Source: Serratia sp. H1w (GTDB lineage: Bacteria > Pseudomonadota > Gammaproteobacteria > Enterobacterales > Enterobacteriaceae). From it: a stretch of DNA of 64,000 nucleotides. Under the pieces are notes generated by a model. That model ran no database searches. It worked only from the letters and a program-made list of their open reading frames with translations, and was not told the origin of the DNA. Location of the stretch: positions 100,465 through 164,464 of the forward strand of contig NZ_AYMQ01000045.1 in assembly GCF_000633355.1 (NCBI RefSeq). The letters run 5' to 3'. Numbering within the stretch: position 1 is the stretch's first letter; each line of letters begins with the position of its first letter. Shown here piece after piece: positions 1 to 9,204 of this stretch. Both the position numbers and the translations under genes were made by a program.

Positions 1-2060
1 GCAGCCTGGGCGGTGAAGACTGCGGGTCGACCCAACATATCCTGTTGCTCGATGAGTTCTACCGCACGGCCGTGCGCCTGGCGGGGAAACGTATCCTGTG
101 GAACATGGTGCCGGGCGAAGAAGAAGCGCATTACGATGAGTACGTGCTGTCGCTGTATTCCCAGGGTGTGTTAACCCCGAATGAGTGGCTGGATCTCGGT
201 GGATTGAGCACGCTCTCTGCCGAAGAGTATTTCGGTGCCAGCCTGTGGCAGTTGTATAAGAGCATCGATTCGCCGTACAAGGCGGTGCTGAAAACGCTGC
301 TGCTCGAAGCCTATTCGTGGGAATACCCCAAAACTCAGCTGCTGGCGATGGGGATCAAACATCGTCTGCACCAGGGTGAGATCGTCTGTTTCGGCCTTGA
401 TGCTTACTGCATGATGCTGGAGCGCGTCACCCACTACCTGACCGAAATCAACGATACCACCCGTCTGGATCTGGTTCGCCGCTGCTTCTATCTGAAGGTC
501 TGCGAGAAGCTGTCGCTGACCAACAACGCCAGTATCGGTTGGCGGCGCGAAATTCTCAGCCAGTTGGTCAGTGAATGGGGCTGGGACGCAGAGCGGTTGG
601 AGATCCTCGATAACCGGGCCAACTGGAAGATCGAACGGGTGCGCGAAGCCCATAACGAACTGCTGGATGCGATGATGCAAAGCTATCGCAACCTGATCCG
701 TTTCGCTCGGCGCAACAACCTCAGCGTCAGCGCCAGCCCGCAGGATATCGGGGTGCTGACCCGTAAACTGTACGCTGCCTTTGAAGCGCTACCGGGTAAG
801 GTCACGCTGGTTAACCCACAGATTTCACCAGACCTGTCAGAAAACGATCTGACCTTTATTCACGTGCCGGTTGGCCGCGCCAACCGCACCGGCTGGTACC
901 TGTATAACCAGGCACCGGAGATGAGCTCGATCGTCAGCCATCAGCCGCTGGAATATAACCGCTATCTGAACAAGCTGGTCGCCTGGGCCTATTTCAACGG
1001 CCTGCTCACGTCGCGCACCCGCTTGCATATCAAGAGCGGCAATATCTGCGACACTGCCAAACTGCAAGAACTGGTTGCCGATGTGTCGCACCATTTCCCG
1101 CTGCGTTTGGCCGCACCTACGCCGAAAGCGCTCTACAGTCCATGTGAAATCCGCCATCTGGCGATTATCGTCAACCTGGAAAACGACCCGACGGCGGCTT
1201 TCCGCAATCAGGTGGTGCATTTCGATTTCCGTAAGCTGGACGTGTTCAGCTTTGGCCAGCAGCAACAGTGCCTGGTTGGCAGTATCGATCTGTTGTATCG
1301 CAACTCGTGGAACGAAGTGCGTACCCTGCATTTCAGCGGTGAGCAGTCGGTGCTGGAAGCGTTGAAGACCATTCTTGGCAAGATGCACCAGGATGCCGCT
1401 CCGCCAGAGTCGGTGGAAGTGTTCTGCTATAGCCAACACCTGCGTGGCCTGATCCGTACCCGCATTCAGCAACTGGTTTCCGAGTGTATTGAGCTGCGCC
1501 TTTCCAGCACCCGTCTTGAGCCGGGCCGCTTTAAAGCGGTGCGTGTGGCAGGGCAAACCTGGGGCCTGTTCTTTGAACGCCTGAGCGTATCGGTGCAGAA
1601 GCTGGAAAACGCCGTGGAGTTCTACGGGGCGATCTCCAACAACAAACTGCATGGCCTGTCGATCAAGGTCGAAACCGATCAGGTGCATTTGCCGCCGGTA
1701 GTCGATGGTTTTGCCAGCGAGGGGATCATCCAGTTCTTCTTCGAAGACACCACGGATGACAAAGGCTTCAATATCTACATTCTGGACGAGTCGAACCGGG
1801 TTGAGGTTTATCACCATTGTGAAGGGAGCAAAGAGGAGTTGGTGCGCGACGTCAGCCGTTTCTACTCCTCCTCACACGATCGCTTTACCTACGGCTCCAG
1901 CTTTATCAACTTCAACCTGCCGCAGTTCTATCAGATTGTGCATCTGGATGGCCGCACCCAGGTGATCCCATTCCGCAGCAATGCCTTGTCGAACCTGTGC
2001 GTCACGGTCGCCGACGGCAATCTAGCGCAGCCTCTGAAGCAGCAATTCCAACTGCACTAA
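1..2060 (+). CDS. cyaA: Class I adenylate cyclase, 5'-truncated by the window edge
   Basis: Makes cAMP from ATP in the cytoplasm and so drives CRP-dependent catabolite control. The frame is open from base 3 with no start in the window, reading [12 protein letters not shown], so the N-terminal part lies upstream. About 685 residues are present of the roughly 850 usual for the enterobacterial enzyme. They include the end of the catalytic half and the whole C-terminal regulatory half that responds to the glucose PTS. Long stretches such as [24 protein letters not shown] and [20 protein letters not shown] are typical of E. coli CyaA. The gene converges on cyaY with about 40 bp between the stops, as in E. 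coli. The identification is firm; only the start is missing. Confidence 0.97.
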   Translation, partial: SLGGEDCGSTQHILLLDEFYRTAVRLAGKRILWNMVPGEEEAHYDEYVLSLYSQGVLTPNEWLDLGGLSTLSAEEYFGASLWQLYKSIDSPYKAVLKTLLLEAYSWEYPKTQLLAMGIKHRLHQGEIVCFGLDAYCMMLERVTHYLTEINDTTRLDLVRRCFYLKVCEKLSLTNNASIGWRREILSQLVSEWGWDAERLEILDNRANWKIERVREAHNELLDAMMQSYRNLIRFARRNNLSVSASPQDIGVLTRKLYAAFEALPGKVTLVNPQISPDLSENDLTFIHVPVGRANRTGWYLYNQAPEMSSIVSHQPLEYNRYLNKLVAWAYFNGLLTSRTRLHIKSGNICDTAKLQELVADVSHHFPLRLAAPTPKALYSPCEIRHLAIIVNLENDPTAAFRNQVVHFDFRKLDVFSFGQQQQCLVGSIDLLYRNSWNEVRTLHFSGEQSVLEALKTILGKMHQDAAPPESVEVFCYSQHLRGLIRTRIQQLVSECIELRLSSTRLEPGRFKAVRVAGQTWGLFFERLSVSVQKLENAVEFYGAISNNKLHGLSIKVETDQVHLPPVVDGFASEGIIQFFFEDTTDDKGFNIYILDESNRVEVYHHCEGSKEELVRDVSRFYSSSHDRFTYGSSFINFNLPQFYQIVHLDGRTQVIPFRSNALSNLCVTVADGNLAQPLKQQFQLH

Positions 2061-2067
2061 AACATGA

Positions 2068-2087
2068 GGGCGCAGCAGTATGCGCCC
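2068..2087. terminator. Stem-loop between convergent cyaA and cyaY
   Basis: A perfect 7-bp GGGCGCA/TGCGCCC stem with a 6-nt loop lies just after the cyaA stop. No strong T-run follows on either strand, so it is a weak intrinsic terminator at best. A second AT-rich stem (CTCAGCT/AGCTGAG, 2099-2114) overlaps the cyaY stop. Confidence 0.4.
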
Positions 2088-2099
2088 TATCAGCAGAAC

Positions 2100-2420
2100 T
2101 CAGCTAAAGCTGAGCGTCTCACCGGACTGGGTGCTGGCTGCCTCGCTAAGCAACTCGTAAAACTCCCGGCCGCTGCGATCGCATTGCCAGCTCTCGTCAC
2201 GATAACTGAAGTGATAGCCTCCGGTCTTGGTGGCCAGCCACACCTGGTGTAACGGCTCCTGACGGTTGATCACAATCTTGCTGCCGTTTTCGAAGCTGAG
2301 CGTCATCACGCCACCGTTGGTTTCGTAATCGATGTCCGCATCGCCGTCAAAATCGTCCAGGGTCTGTTCAATATTCAGCATCAGTTGGTCGGCCAACTGA
2401 TGAAACTCGCTATCGTTCAT
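2100..2420 (-). CDS. cyaY: Frataxin-like iron-sulfur cluster assembly protein CyaY
   Basis: Bacterial frataxin: binds iron and modulates the IscS/IscU machinery for iron-sulfur cluster assembly in the cytosol. The product is 106 residues, the same as E. coli. It has the acidic helix 1 (the [10 protein letters not shown] region) and the conserved [12 protein letters not shown] strand followed by a GGYHF segment. I chose the second of two close ATGs (2418-2420). It has an AGGA ribosome-binding sequence six bases upstream, whereas the first ATG directly abuts that sequence. It is divergent from lptM and convergent with cyaA, the standard enterobacterial arrangement. Confidence 0.96.
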   Translation of the reverse strand: MNDSEFHQLADQLMLNIEQTLDDFDGDADIDYETNGGVMTLSFENGSKIVINRQEPLHQVWLATKTGGYHFSYRDESWQCDRSGREFYELLSEAASTQSGETLSFS

Positions 2421-2491
2421 AATCATTCCTATTGCTTTTCATGATCCACCTGCGATTATAGTGAGCTTGGACGCATGAATTACAGGCATTA

Positions 2492-2692
2492 ATGCAAATG
2501 AAAAAACAACTACGCTATGCGCTGATGGCCGTATTGCTGGCCGGGCTCTCTGGCTGTGGCCTGAAGGGCCCGCTGTATTTTCCGCCGAAGGACAAACCGG
2601 CAGAGCAACCGGTGACCAGTGTCGGTACCGTAAGCAAAAACCAACAAGAACCCGCTGGCACTCAGCAGCAACCGTCGATGAACAACCAGTAA
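2492..2692 (+). CDS. lptM: LPS-assembly lipoprotein LptM (YifL)
   Basis: Small lipoprotein that helps mature the outer-membrane LPS translocon LptD/LptE. The product is 66 residues: a charged start, a hydrophobic segment, and an LSGC lipobox with the lipidated cysteine at residue 22. The conserved GCGLKGPLYFPP follows, then a low-complexity Gln/Pro-rich tail. ATG 2492 and ATG 2498 are both possible; the AGG at 2484-2486 gives either an acceptable distance. It lies about 70 bp upstream of dapF on the same strand and is probably cotranscribed, as in E. coli. Confidence 0.93.
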   Translation: MQMKKQLRYALMAVLLAGLSGCGLKGPLYFPPKDKPAEQPVTSVGTVSKNQQEPAGTQQQPSMNNQ

Positions 2693-2761
2693 TGAGCATT
2701 TATGGTGGCTGATGCCGCCATAAATATCAGACGGTACGTCGTCCAGATAGCGGAGTATGAT

Positions 2762-3586
2762 ATGCAGTTCTCCAAAATGCACGGTTTGGGCAACGACTTT
2801 ATGGTGGTCGATGCCGTTACACAGAACGTCTACTTTTCACCTGAGCTGATCCGCCGCCTGGCCGATCGGCATTTGGGTGTGGGTTTCGACCAGCTGTTGG
2901 TGGTAGAACCGCCTTACGATCCCGAACTCGATTTTCATTACCGCATTTTCAATGCCGACGGTAGCGAAGTGGCTCAGTGTGGCAACGGTGCCCGCTGCTT
3001 TGCCCGCTTTGTGCGCTTGAAAGGGTTGACCAACAAACGTGATATCCGCGTCAGTACCCAGACCGGGCGCATGATCTTGAGCGTCACCGATGATGACCTG
3101 GTCAGCGTCAATATGGGTGAGCCGAACTTCGATCCGCAGATAGTGCCATTCCGCGCCACCAAAGAAGAAAAAACCTACATCATGCGTGCGGCGGAGCATA
3201 CGGTACTGTGCGGTGTAGTCTCTATGGGCAATCCGCATTGCGTGCTGCAAGTGGACGATGTGAAAACCGCCAAGGTGGAGCTGCTGGGGCCGGTACTGGA
3301 AGGGCACGAGCGTTTCCCGGAACGCGCCAACATCGGCTTTATGCAGGTCGTCAGCCGTGAGCACATCAAACTGCGGGTTTACGAACGCGGCGCGGGTGAA
3401 ACCCAGGCTTGCGGTAGCGGTGCCTGTGCTGCCGTAGCGGTGGGTATTGTGCAGGAGCTATTGTCAGAGGAAGTTCATGTCGAACTGCCCGGCGGCAGCC
3501 TGCATATTCGCTGGAAAGGGCCAGGGGAACCGTTATTTATGACCGGCCCGGCCACCCATGTTTATGACGGATTTATTCATTTATGA
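2762..3586 (+). CDS. dapF: Diaminopimelate epimerase
   Basis: Converts LL- to meso-diaminopimelate, the step before lysine and the peptidoglycan cross-link residue. The product is 274 residues, the same as E. coli. The two catalytic cysteines are Cys73 in AQCGNGARC and Cys217 in TQACGSGAC, and each motif is intact. The start at 2762 gives [13 protein letters not shown] with a GGAG upstream; an in-frame upstream extension exists but adds non-conserved sequence. The stop overlaps the next gene by 4 bp (ATGA). The downstream run dapF-yigA-xerC-yigB has every junction overlapping, so it is a translationally coupled operon. Confidence 0.98.
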   Translation: MQFSKMHGLGNDFMVVDAVTQNVYFSPELIRRLADRHLGVGFDQLLVVEPPYDPELDFHYRIFNADGSEVAQCGNGARCFARFVRLKGLTNKRDIRVSTQTGRMILSVTDDDLVSVNMGEPNFDPQIVPFRATKEEKTYIMRAAEHTVLCGVVSMGNPHCVLQVDDVKTAKVELLGPVLEGHERFPERANIGFMQVVSREHIKLRVYERGAGETQACGSGACAAVAVGIVQELLSEEVHVELPGGSLHIRWKGPGEPLFMTGPATHVYDGFIHL

Positions 3587-4287
3587 AGCAGGTCGACGAT
3601 CAGATAGCCACGGGCATTGAGCTGGATGATGAGACGGTGATGCAGTATCTGATGCAGAATCCGGACTTCTTTATGCGCAATGCACGGCTGGTTGAACAGA
3701 TGCGAGTGCCTCACCCGGTGCGCGGTACGGTATCGCTGGTGGAGTGGCATCTGGCGCGTCAGCGCAACCAAATCACTCAGTTGGAAGAAGAGATCACCTT
3801 GCTGATGGAGCAGGCCAGCGCCAACGAAACGTTGTTTGGCAGCCTGCTGCACCTACAGGCCGATCTGGCCACCGCCAGCAGCCTGCAAGACATGCTCAAC
3901 CGCTTGCAGCGTTGGGCGCGCGGGTTTGGGCTGGCAGGGGCGAATATCCGCCTGTTTAGCGATCGCTGGAATATTGGCGCGCCGTCGGATTTCACCCACC
4001 TTGGCCTGACTCCTTCGGCGTTTGAGCCGCTGCGCATTCAGCGCCTGGGCGATCGCTATCATTATCTCGGTAGCCTCAATGGCCCCGAGTTGCTACTGCT
4101 GTTACCGCAGGCCAAACAGGTCGGCTCCGTGGCGTTATCGTTGATGGGCGAGCAGGGCGAGCTTGGCATGGTGATCTTCAGCAGCCGTGATCCCCAACAT
4201 TATCAGCAGGGGATGGGCACCGTGATGCTCGGCCAACTGGCGCGCATGTTGCCAAAACTGCTGGAACGCTGGATAGAACGCGCATGA
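3583..4287 (+). CDS. yigA: DUF484 family protein YigA
   Basis: Cytoplasmic protein of the DUF484 family, 234 residues against about 235 in E. coli. Its biochemical function is not established. The N-terminal part (residues 1-90) is charged and helical, with a probable coiled coil around [18 protein letters not shown]. The C-terminal part resembles a GAF-like fold. It sits between dapF and xerC with 4-bp overlaps on both sides, the conserved position for this family. Identity is clear; the role is unknown. Confidence 0.92.
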   Translation: MKQVDDQIATGIELDDETVMQYLMQNPDFFMRNARLVEQMRVPHPVRGTVSLVEWHLARQRNQITQLEEEITLLMEQASANETLFGSLLHLQADLATASSLQDMLNRLQRWARGFGLAGANIRLFSDRWNIGAPSDFTHLGLTPSAFEPLRIQRLGDRYHYLGSLNGPELLLLLPQAKQVGSVALSLMGEQGELGMVIFSSRDPQHYQQGMGTVMLGQLARMLPKLLERWIERA

Positions 4288-5195
4288 CCAGCGTAGCGGC
4301 CAACCTGCAACCGCCGGTGGACGCTTTCCTGCGTTACTTGAAGGTGGAGCACCAGCTCAGCCCACTGACCCAGATCAGCTATTCGCGCCAGTTGCAGGCG
4401 TTAATCGTCATGGCGAGCGAGCTGGGCGTCAGCGAATGGCCGATGTTGGATGCCGCCAGAGTGCGTCAACTGGCGGCCCGCAGTAAGCGTGCCGGGTTGC
4501 AGTCTTCCAGCCTGGCGCTGCGCTTGTCGGCATTACGCAGCTTCCTCGACTGGCTGGTCGGCCAGGGCGTGATAAGCGCCAATCCTGCCAAAGGCATCCG
4601 CACGCCACGCAGTGGTCGCCATTTGCCCAAGAATATCGATGTCGATGAAATGAACCAGTTGCTGAACATCGATCTGAACGATCCGCTGGCGGTTCGCGAT
4701 CGCGCGATGCTGGAGGTGATGTACGGTGCCGGGCTGCGTCTGGCCGAGCTGGTGGGATTGGATTGCCGCCATGTCGATCTGGCTGGTGGTGAAATCTGGG
4801 TGCTGGGGAAAGGCAGTAAAGAACGCAAATTACCGATTGGCCGTATGGCGGTCAACTGGCTGGAACACTGGCTGGCGTTGCGCGATCTGTTTGCGCCGCA
4901 GGATGATGCCATGTTCCTCTCCAACCAGGGCAAGCGCATCTCGGCGCGTAATGTGCAAAAACGCTTTGCCGAGTGGGGCGTCAAGCAGGGCGTCAACAGC
5001 CATATCCATCCGCACAAGCTGCGCCACTCCTTTGCTACCCATATGCTGGAATCGAGCGGCGATCTGCGCGCGGTACAGGAGTTGCTGGGGCACGCCAACC
5101 TGACCACCACGCAAATTTATACCCACCTCGACTTTCAACATCTGGCCAACGTGTACGATGCCGCGCATCCACGCGCCAAACGAGGGAAATCCTGA
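4284..5195 (+). CDS. xerC: Tyrosine site-specific recombinase XerC
   Basis: With XerD and FtsK it resolves chromosome and plasmid dimers at dif-type sites. The product is 303 residues. The N-terminal SAM-like DNA-binding domain covers about 1-100 and the catalytic domain the rest. All the integrase-family active-site residues are visible: Arg152, Lys176, His244 and Arg247 in HPHKLRHSF, His270 in LLGHANL, and nucleophile Tyr279 in TQIYTH. It is housekeeping XerC rather than a mobile integrase: it sits in the conserved dapF-yigA-xerC-yigB operon and overlaps its neighbours. The start overlaps the yigA stop by 4 bp. Confidence 0.98.
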   Translation: MTSVAANLQPPVDAFLRYLKVEHQLSPLTQISYSRQLQALIVMASELGVSEWPMLDAARVRQLAARSKRAGLQSSSLALRLSALRSFLDWLVGQGVISANPAKGIRTPRSGRHLPKNIDVDEMNQLLNIDLNDPLAVRDRAMLEVMYGAGLRLAELVGLDCRHVDLAGGEIWVLGKGSKERKLPIGRMAVNWLEHWLALRDLFAPQDDAMFLSNQGKRISARNVQKRFAEWGVKQGVNSHIHPHKLRHSFATHMLESSGDLRAVQELLGHANLTTTQIYTHLDFQHLANVYDAAHPRAKRGKS

Positions 5196-5911
5196 TGCAC
5201 TTTTACCGTCCGTTACGCCCACTGGCCGCGCTTACTTTCGATCTGGACGATACGCTGTATGACAACCGTCCGGTGATCAAGCAAACCGAACATGAGTCGG
5301 TGGCGTTTTTGCAGAACTACCATCCGGGTTTGAGCCACTTCCAGTCGGTGGATTTTCATCGCCTGCGTCAGGAACTGCGTGAACAGGATCCGGAGATTTA
5401 CCACGACGTGACCCAATGGCGCTGGCGTGCGGTTCATCTGGTGTTGAGCCGGCAGGGTTTACGCGATGCTGAAGCGTCCATCGGTGCCGATGCGGCAATG
5501 CAGAACTTTGCCCTGTGGCGCAGCCGTATCGATGTCCCAGAGGCCACCCATGCCACCCTTCGGGCGTTGGCGCAGCGTTTCCCGCTGGTGGCGATCACCA
5601 ATGGCAATGCCGACCCGGCCCAATGCGGATTGGAGCCGTATTTCCAGTTTGTGCTGCGTTCCGGGCCAGATGGCCGTGCCAAACCGTATCAGGATATGTA
5701 TCAACTGGCGGTCGAAAGGCTGGGAATAGCGCCAGAACAAATTCTGCACGTCGGCGATGATCTGACCACCGATGTTGCAGGGGCGCTGCGTTCCGGCCTG
5801 CAAGCCTGCTGGATCAACGACCGTCAGCGCAGCCTGATGCAGGTGGCCGACAGCCGTCTGCTGCCACATATTGAGATTTCGCAGTTGGCATCGCTGACAG
5901 CATTGTTATAA
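5195..5911 (+). CDS. yigB: HAD-superfamily FMN phosphatase YigB
   Basis: Haloacid-dehalogenase-like phosphatase; the E. coli orthologue dephosphorylates FMN (5-amino-6-(5-phosphoribitylamino)uracil phosphate has also been reported) in riboflavin metabolism. The product is 238 residues, as in E. coli. Motif I DLDDTLYD has the nucleophile Asp near residue 16, motif II is AITNGN, and motif IV is HVGDDLTTD. The start ATG at 5195 shares one base with the xerC stop (TGATG), which decides it over a much longer in-frame extension that lies inside xerC. The uvrD promoter overlaps the end of this gene. Confidence 0.95.
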   Translation: MHFYRPLRPLAALTFDLDDTLYDNRPVIKQTEHESVAFLQNYHPGLSHFQSVDFHRLRQELREQDPEIYHDVTQWRWRAVHLVLSRQGLRDAEASIGADAAMQNFALWRSRIDVPEATHATLRALAQRFPLVAITNGNADPAQCGLEPYFQFVLRSGPDGRAKPYQDMYQLAVERLGIAPEQILHVGDDLTTDVAGALRSGLQACWINDRQRSLMQVADSRLLPHIEISQLASLTALL

Positions 5912-5912
5912 T
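5885..5912 (+). promoter_or_regulatory. Predicted sigma-70 promoter of uvrD
   Basis: A TTGGCA -35 (5885-5890), a 16-bp spacer and a perfect TATAAT -10 (5907-5912) lie at the very end of yigB. Transcription would start near 5919, just ahead of the LexA box. This matches the E. coli layout, where the operator sits at the uvrD start point. Confidence 0.65.
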
Positions 5913-5924
5913 CCCAGCAGAACT

Positions 5925-5940
5925 CTGTATAAATTCCCAG
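5925..5940 (+). promoter_or_regulatory. LexA (SOS) box of uvrD
   Basis: CTGTATAAATTCCCAG fits the LexA pattern CTG-N10-CAG and resembles the E. coli uvrD operator (CTGTATATATACCCAG) base for base outside the centre. It lies between the predicted transcription start and the uvrD ATG at 5990, so LexA would block early elongation or initiation and uvrD would be induced by DNA damage. Confidence 0.82.
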
Positions 5941-5989
5941 TGGAAAACGCGTGGAAGGCGGGTTTTCCCTTTACCTATTAATGGTGCCT

Positions 5990-8152
5990 ATGGACGTTTC
6001 CGACCTGCTCGACAGCATGAATGAAAAACAACGCGAAGCCGTGGCTGCGCCACGCAGCAACCTGTTGGTGCTGGCCGGTGCAGGCAGCGGCAAGACCCGG
6101 GTGCTGGTGCATCGCATTGCCTGGTTACTGGCGGTGGAGAACTGCTCGCCGTATTCCATCATGGCGGTGACGTTCACCAACAAGGCGGCGGCAGAAATGC
6201 GCCACCGTATCGAACACCTGATTGGCACCAGCCAGGGCGGTATGTGGATCGGTACCTTCCATGGGCTGGCCCACCGCCTGCTGCGTGCTCACCATATGGA
6301 TGCCAACCTGCCGCAGGACTTCCAGATCCTGGATAGCGAAGACCAGCTGCGTCTGCTGAAACGCATCGTGCGGGCGCTGAACATTGATGAGAAGCAATGG
6401 CCGCCGCGCCAGGCGATGTGGTACATCAACGGCAAGAAAGACGATGGCCTGCGTCCACAGCATATCGAAAGCTACGGCAACCCGGTGGAAGCCACCTGGT
6501 TGCAGATTTATCAGGCCTACCAAGAGGCTTGCGATCGGGCGGGGCTGGTGGATTTTGCCGAGTTGCTGCTGCGCGCCCATGAGCTGTGGCTGAACAAACC
6601 GCATATCCTCAATCATTACCGCGAGCGCTTCACCAACATCCTGGTGGACGAATTCCAGGACACCAACCGTATTCAGTACGCCTGGATCCTCATGCTGGCC
6701 GGGGATAAGGCCAACGTGATGATCGTAGGGGATGATGACCAGTCGATCTACGGCTGGCGTGGTGCGCAGGTAGAAAACATCCAGCGTTTCCTGAAGGATT
6801 TCCCCGGTGCAGAAACGGTGCGCCTGGAGCAGAATTACCGTTCAACCAGCACTATCCTGAAGGCGGCCAACACCCTGATAGCCAATAACGATGGTCGCAT
6901 GGGCAAAAACCTGTGGACCGAAGGGGCCGAAGGCGAGCCGATCTCGATTTATTGTGCATTTAATGAGCTGGATGAAGCCCGTTTTGTGGTTAACCGCATC
7001 AAGGCTTGGCAAGACAACGGTGGCGCATTGAACGACTGCGCCATTCTGTATCGCAGTAACGCCCAATCGCGCGTGCTGGAAGAAGCCTTGCTGCAAACGT
7101 CGATGCCATACCGCATTTATGGCGGCATGCGCTTCTTCGAACGCCAGGAGATCAAGGACGCATTGGCCTATCTGCGGCTGATCGCCAACCGCAACGACGA
7201 TGCGGCCTTTGAGCGCGTGGTTAACACCCCTACGCGCGGCATTGGCGATCGTACCCTCGACGTAGTGCGCCAGACGGCACGAGACCGCCAACTGACGTTG
7301 TGGCAGGCTACGCGTGCGCTACTGCAAGATAAGGTGCTGGCGGGCCGCGCAGCGTCCTCCTTGCAGCGTTTTCTGGAACTGGTGGACTCACTGGCCCACG
7401 AAACAGCCGAAATGCCGCTGCATGTGCAAACCGACCGGGTGATCCGCGATTCCGGGCTGTTTATCATGTATGAGCAGGAAAAGGGCGAGAAAGGCCAGGC
7501 GCGTATCGAAAACCTTGAGGAACTGGTCACGGCCACCCGCCAATACAGCTATCAGGATGAAGACCAGGATCTGATGCCGTTGCAGGCTTTCCTGTCCCAT
7601 GCCGCACTGGAGGCGGGGGAAGGGCAGGCAGATGCCTATCAGGATGCGGTGCAACTGATGACTCTGCACTCGGCCAAAGGGCTGGAGTTCCGCCAGGTAT
7701 TTATCGTTGGGATGGAAGAGGGCATGTTCCCAAGCCAGATGTCGCTGGACGAAGGCGGCCGCCTGGAAGAGGAACGCCGTCTGGCCTATGTGGGCCTGAC
7801 CCGTGCCATGCAAAAACTGACGCTGACCTATGCGGAAACGCGCCGCCTGTATGGCAAAGAGGTGTATCACCGGCCATCACGCTTTATCGGTGAGATCCCA
7901 GAGGATTGCGTAGAGGAAGTGCGCCTGCGCGCCAGCGTATCCCGCTCGGTGAGCCACCGCCGGATGGGGACACCGATCAGTGAAAACGATACCGGCTACA
8001 AACTGGGCCAGCGTGTGCGCCATGCCAAGTTTGGCGAGGGGACTATCGTCAATCTGGAAGGTAGCGGTGAACACAGCCGGTTGCAGATTGCGTTTCAGGG
8101 GGAAGGCATCAAGTGGCTGGTTGCCGCTTACGCCAAGCTGGAAACGGTGTAA
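5990..8152 (+). CDS. uvrD: DNA helicase II
   Basis: Superfamily 1A 3'-5' helicase that releases UvrC and the cut oligonucleotide in nucleotide excision repair. It also acts in mismatch repair and removes RecA filaments. The product is 720 residues, exactly the E. coli length. Walker A is AGAGSGKT with Lys35, and the Walker B/motif II is VDEFQDTN around residue 220. Further conserved pieces include QNYRST and VGLTRAMQKL. The C-terminal Tudor-like tail (GQRVRHAKFGEG) binds partners including RNA polymerase. I chose ATG 5990 because MDVSDLLDSMN matches the family start; an extension to 5951 is not conserved. Confidence 0.98.
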   Translation: MDVSDLLDSMNEKQREAVAAPRSNLLVLAGAGSGKTRVLVHRIAWLLAVENCSPYSIMAVTFTNKAAAEMRHRIEHLIGTSQGGMWIGTFHGLAHRLLRAHHMDANLPQDFQILDSEDQLRLLKRIVRALNIDEKQWPPRQAMWYINGKKDDGLRPQHIESYGNPVEATWLQIYQAYQEACDRAGLVDFAELLLRAHELWLNKPHILNHYRERFTNILVDEFQDTNRIQYAWILMLAGDKANVMIVGDDDQSIYGWRGAQVENIQRFLKDFPGAETVRLEQNYRSTSTILKAANTLIANNDGRMGKNLWTEGAEGEPISIYCAFNELDEARFVVNRIKAWQDNGGALNDCAILYRSNAQSRVLEEALLQTSMPYRIYGGMRFFERQEIKDALAYLRLIANRNDDAAFERVVNTPTRGIGDRTLDVVRQTARDRQLTLWQATRALLQDKVLAGRAASSLQRFLELVDSLAHETAEMPLHVQTDRVIRDSGLFIMYEQEKGEKGQARIENLEELVTATRQYSYQDEDQDLMPLQAFLSHAALEAGEGQADAYQDAVQLMTLHSAKGLEFRQVFIVGMEEGMFPSQMSLDEGGRLEEERRLAYVGLTRAMQKLTLTYAETRRLYGKEVYHRPSRFIGEIPEDCVEEVRLRASVSRSVSHRRMGTPISENDTGYKLGQRVRHAKFGEGTIVNLEGSGEHSRLQIAFQGEGIKWLVAAYAKLETV

Positions 8153-8154
8153 CT

Positions 8155-8295
8155 CCCCTCACCCTAACCCTCTCCCAAAGGGCGAGGGGACCGATCGAGT
8201 TCGCTATCCGTTGCTGAATTTACCTGAACACGGTACCTGATTACGGCACCGTACTAGCTCCCTCTCCTTTTTGGGGAGAGGGTTGGGGTGAGGGG
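8155..8295. repeat. Inverted pair of REP-like elements downstream of uvrD
   Basis: Two copies of the same GC-rich element face each other: 8155-8187 (core CCCTCACCCTAACCCTCTC) and 8257-8295 (its reverse complement with one change). About 70 bp separate them, including a small ACGGTACC/GGCACCGT hairpin. Each copy has its own internal stem (CCCTCTCC...GGAGAGGG). The pair sits between the convergent uvrD and wbuC-like genes and could act as a two-way transcript terminator or stabiliser. Related single copies lie at 60268-60303 and 63908-63944. Confidence 0.8.
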
Positions 8296-8296
8296 A

Positions 8297-8770
8297 TCAG
8301 TGACCGTAACGATCGCCTACATTAGCTGTAGCATACCAACGCATCACCGCTTCGATACCCTCGCCACCTTCCGGTGGTGCCCAATGCATACAATCCTCTT
8401 CACCGAGCGCCTGATAAGGGCCTTGCTTCACTTCAAACACCACGCCACCCGGATCGACAGACAGCACGGCATGCCAGGTAGATGCAGGCATCTCCAGCAC
8501 CTTGGTTTCTTCGCCCAGCAGGGTTCGCTGGGTGACCACACCCGCGTCATCAAACTGCAACACCACAAAACGACCACGCAGCGGGGTGAGTAACTCCCAG
8601 GTCTGCGGGTGGCGGTGTGGCCGGATATAGGTGCCCGGCTCCATGGCAATCGCCAGGCGCTGTACCGGATCGCTCAACTCTTCGTGCAAGGTACGGTGGG
8701 CACGCAGGCGTGGCAGTTTGGCTGCCTGTTCGCTCATGGTGGTCAGGTCGTGGGCGGTAATCTGTTTCAT
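8297..8770 (-). CDS. WbuC-family cupin-fold metalloprotein
   Basis: A small cytoplasmic cupin of about 157 residues. The metal-binding cupin motif is visible as RPHRHPQTWELL with following histidines and glutamate, then GRFVVLQFDD and a second motif near STWHAVL. It resembles the WbuC family found beside O-antigen genes, whose reaction is not established. No polysaccharide genes are nearby here, so the substrate is unknown. I placed the start at MKQITAHDL (8770) by family resemblance; an in-frame ATG 15 bases upstream is possible. It lies alone, convergent with uvrD. Confidence 0.75.
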   Translation of the reverse strand: MKQITAHDLTTMSEQAAKLPRLRAHRTLHEELSDPVQRLAIAMEPGTYIRPHRHPQTWELLTPLRGRFVVLQFDDAGVVTQRTLLGEETKVLEMPASTWHAVLSVDPGGVVFEVKQGPYQALGEEDCMHWAPPEGGEGIEAVMRWYATANVGDRYGH

Positions 8771-8920
8771 GTCTTCAATCCGCAATATTTCTGTGCGCTA
8801 ATCTTAGCAAGTTTCACGGCTGCGGTCAGAGATCGCTACCCGGTTTTCCGAAGGTTGCGATCGTGTGACAAACGGGCCGTGAGCGTGCCGAATTGTTGCG
8901 CAACTTTCCGCCCTAAGCGG

Positions 8921-8950
8921 TTGACAGGCTTTTTCTTCTCGGCGTAACAT
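8921..8950 (+). promoter_or_regulatory. Predicted corA promoter
   Basis: TTGACA at 8921-8926, an 18-bp spacer and TAACAT at 8945-8950. This would start transcription near 8957, giving a corA 5' leader of about 250 nt, which is unusually long. Confidence 0.6.
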
Positions 8951-8981
8951 GCGCGCACGAATCTCAATGAGGACACACGCC

Positions 8982-9038
8982 TTGGACACACCCAGTAGAT
9001 ACTGGCTCACAGACCTGGATACCAGGTACAACTTCTAA
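8982..9038 (+). CDS. Candidate corA leader peptide (CorL-like), 18 codons
   Basis: A short frame begins with TTG at 8982, eight bases after a GAGGA sequence, and ends at TAA 9036-9038. It would encode an 18-residue peptide ending TDLDTRYNF. Two tight hairpins lie within it (CCAGT/ACTGG at 8992-9005, ACCTGG/CCAGGT at 9013-9027), so ribosome position would change the leader fold. In Salmonella, corA is known to be controlled by translation of a short leader ORF (corL) with Rho-dependent termination. I did not recognise the peptide sequence itself, so the assignment rests on position, ribosome-binding sequence and structure. Confidence 0.42.
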   Translation: MDTPSRYWLTDLDTRYNF

Positions 9039-9204
9039 GGCTATCCCATTGCGCTGATACCCTTCGTGGTTGTCGGCGACCCTCTCTAGCGTCGCTCCGA
9101 GTCAGATCTCTTCATGGTCTGGAACGAGCGGGTATTGCATACTTCCCTCGCTTTCTGTGCTTCAATGCGTGGTCTACCCCGTTACCATTAGGGAGTTTTG
9201 GCAC
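9039..9204 (+). promoter_or_regulatory. Structured corA 5' leader
   Basis: Non-coding leader between the candidate leader peptide and corA. It has pyrimidine-rich unpaired stretches (around 9080-9110 and 9140-9180) that could be Rho loading sites, and ends with GGGAG ahead of the corA ATG. No known riboswitch class was recognised by eye. Confidence 0.4.

Noticed and set aside
837..1817. A 326-codon open frame antisense to cyaA
   Set aside because: The + strand encodes unmistakable CyaA; the antisense translation has no recognisable domain and is a by-product of GC-rich codon use.
4284..5195. Tyrosine recombinase as a sign of an integrated element
   Set aside because: It is XerC in its conserved operon with overlapping housekeeping genes, and no attachment-site duplication or phage gene is present.
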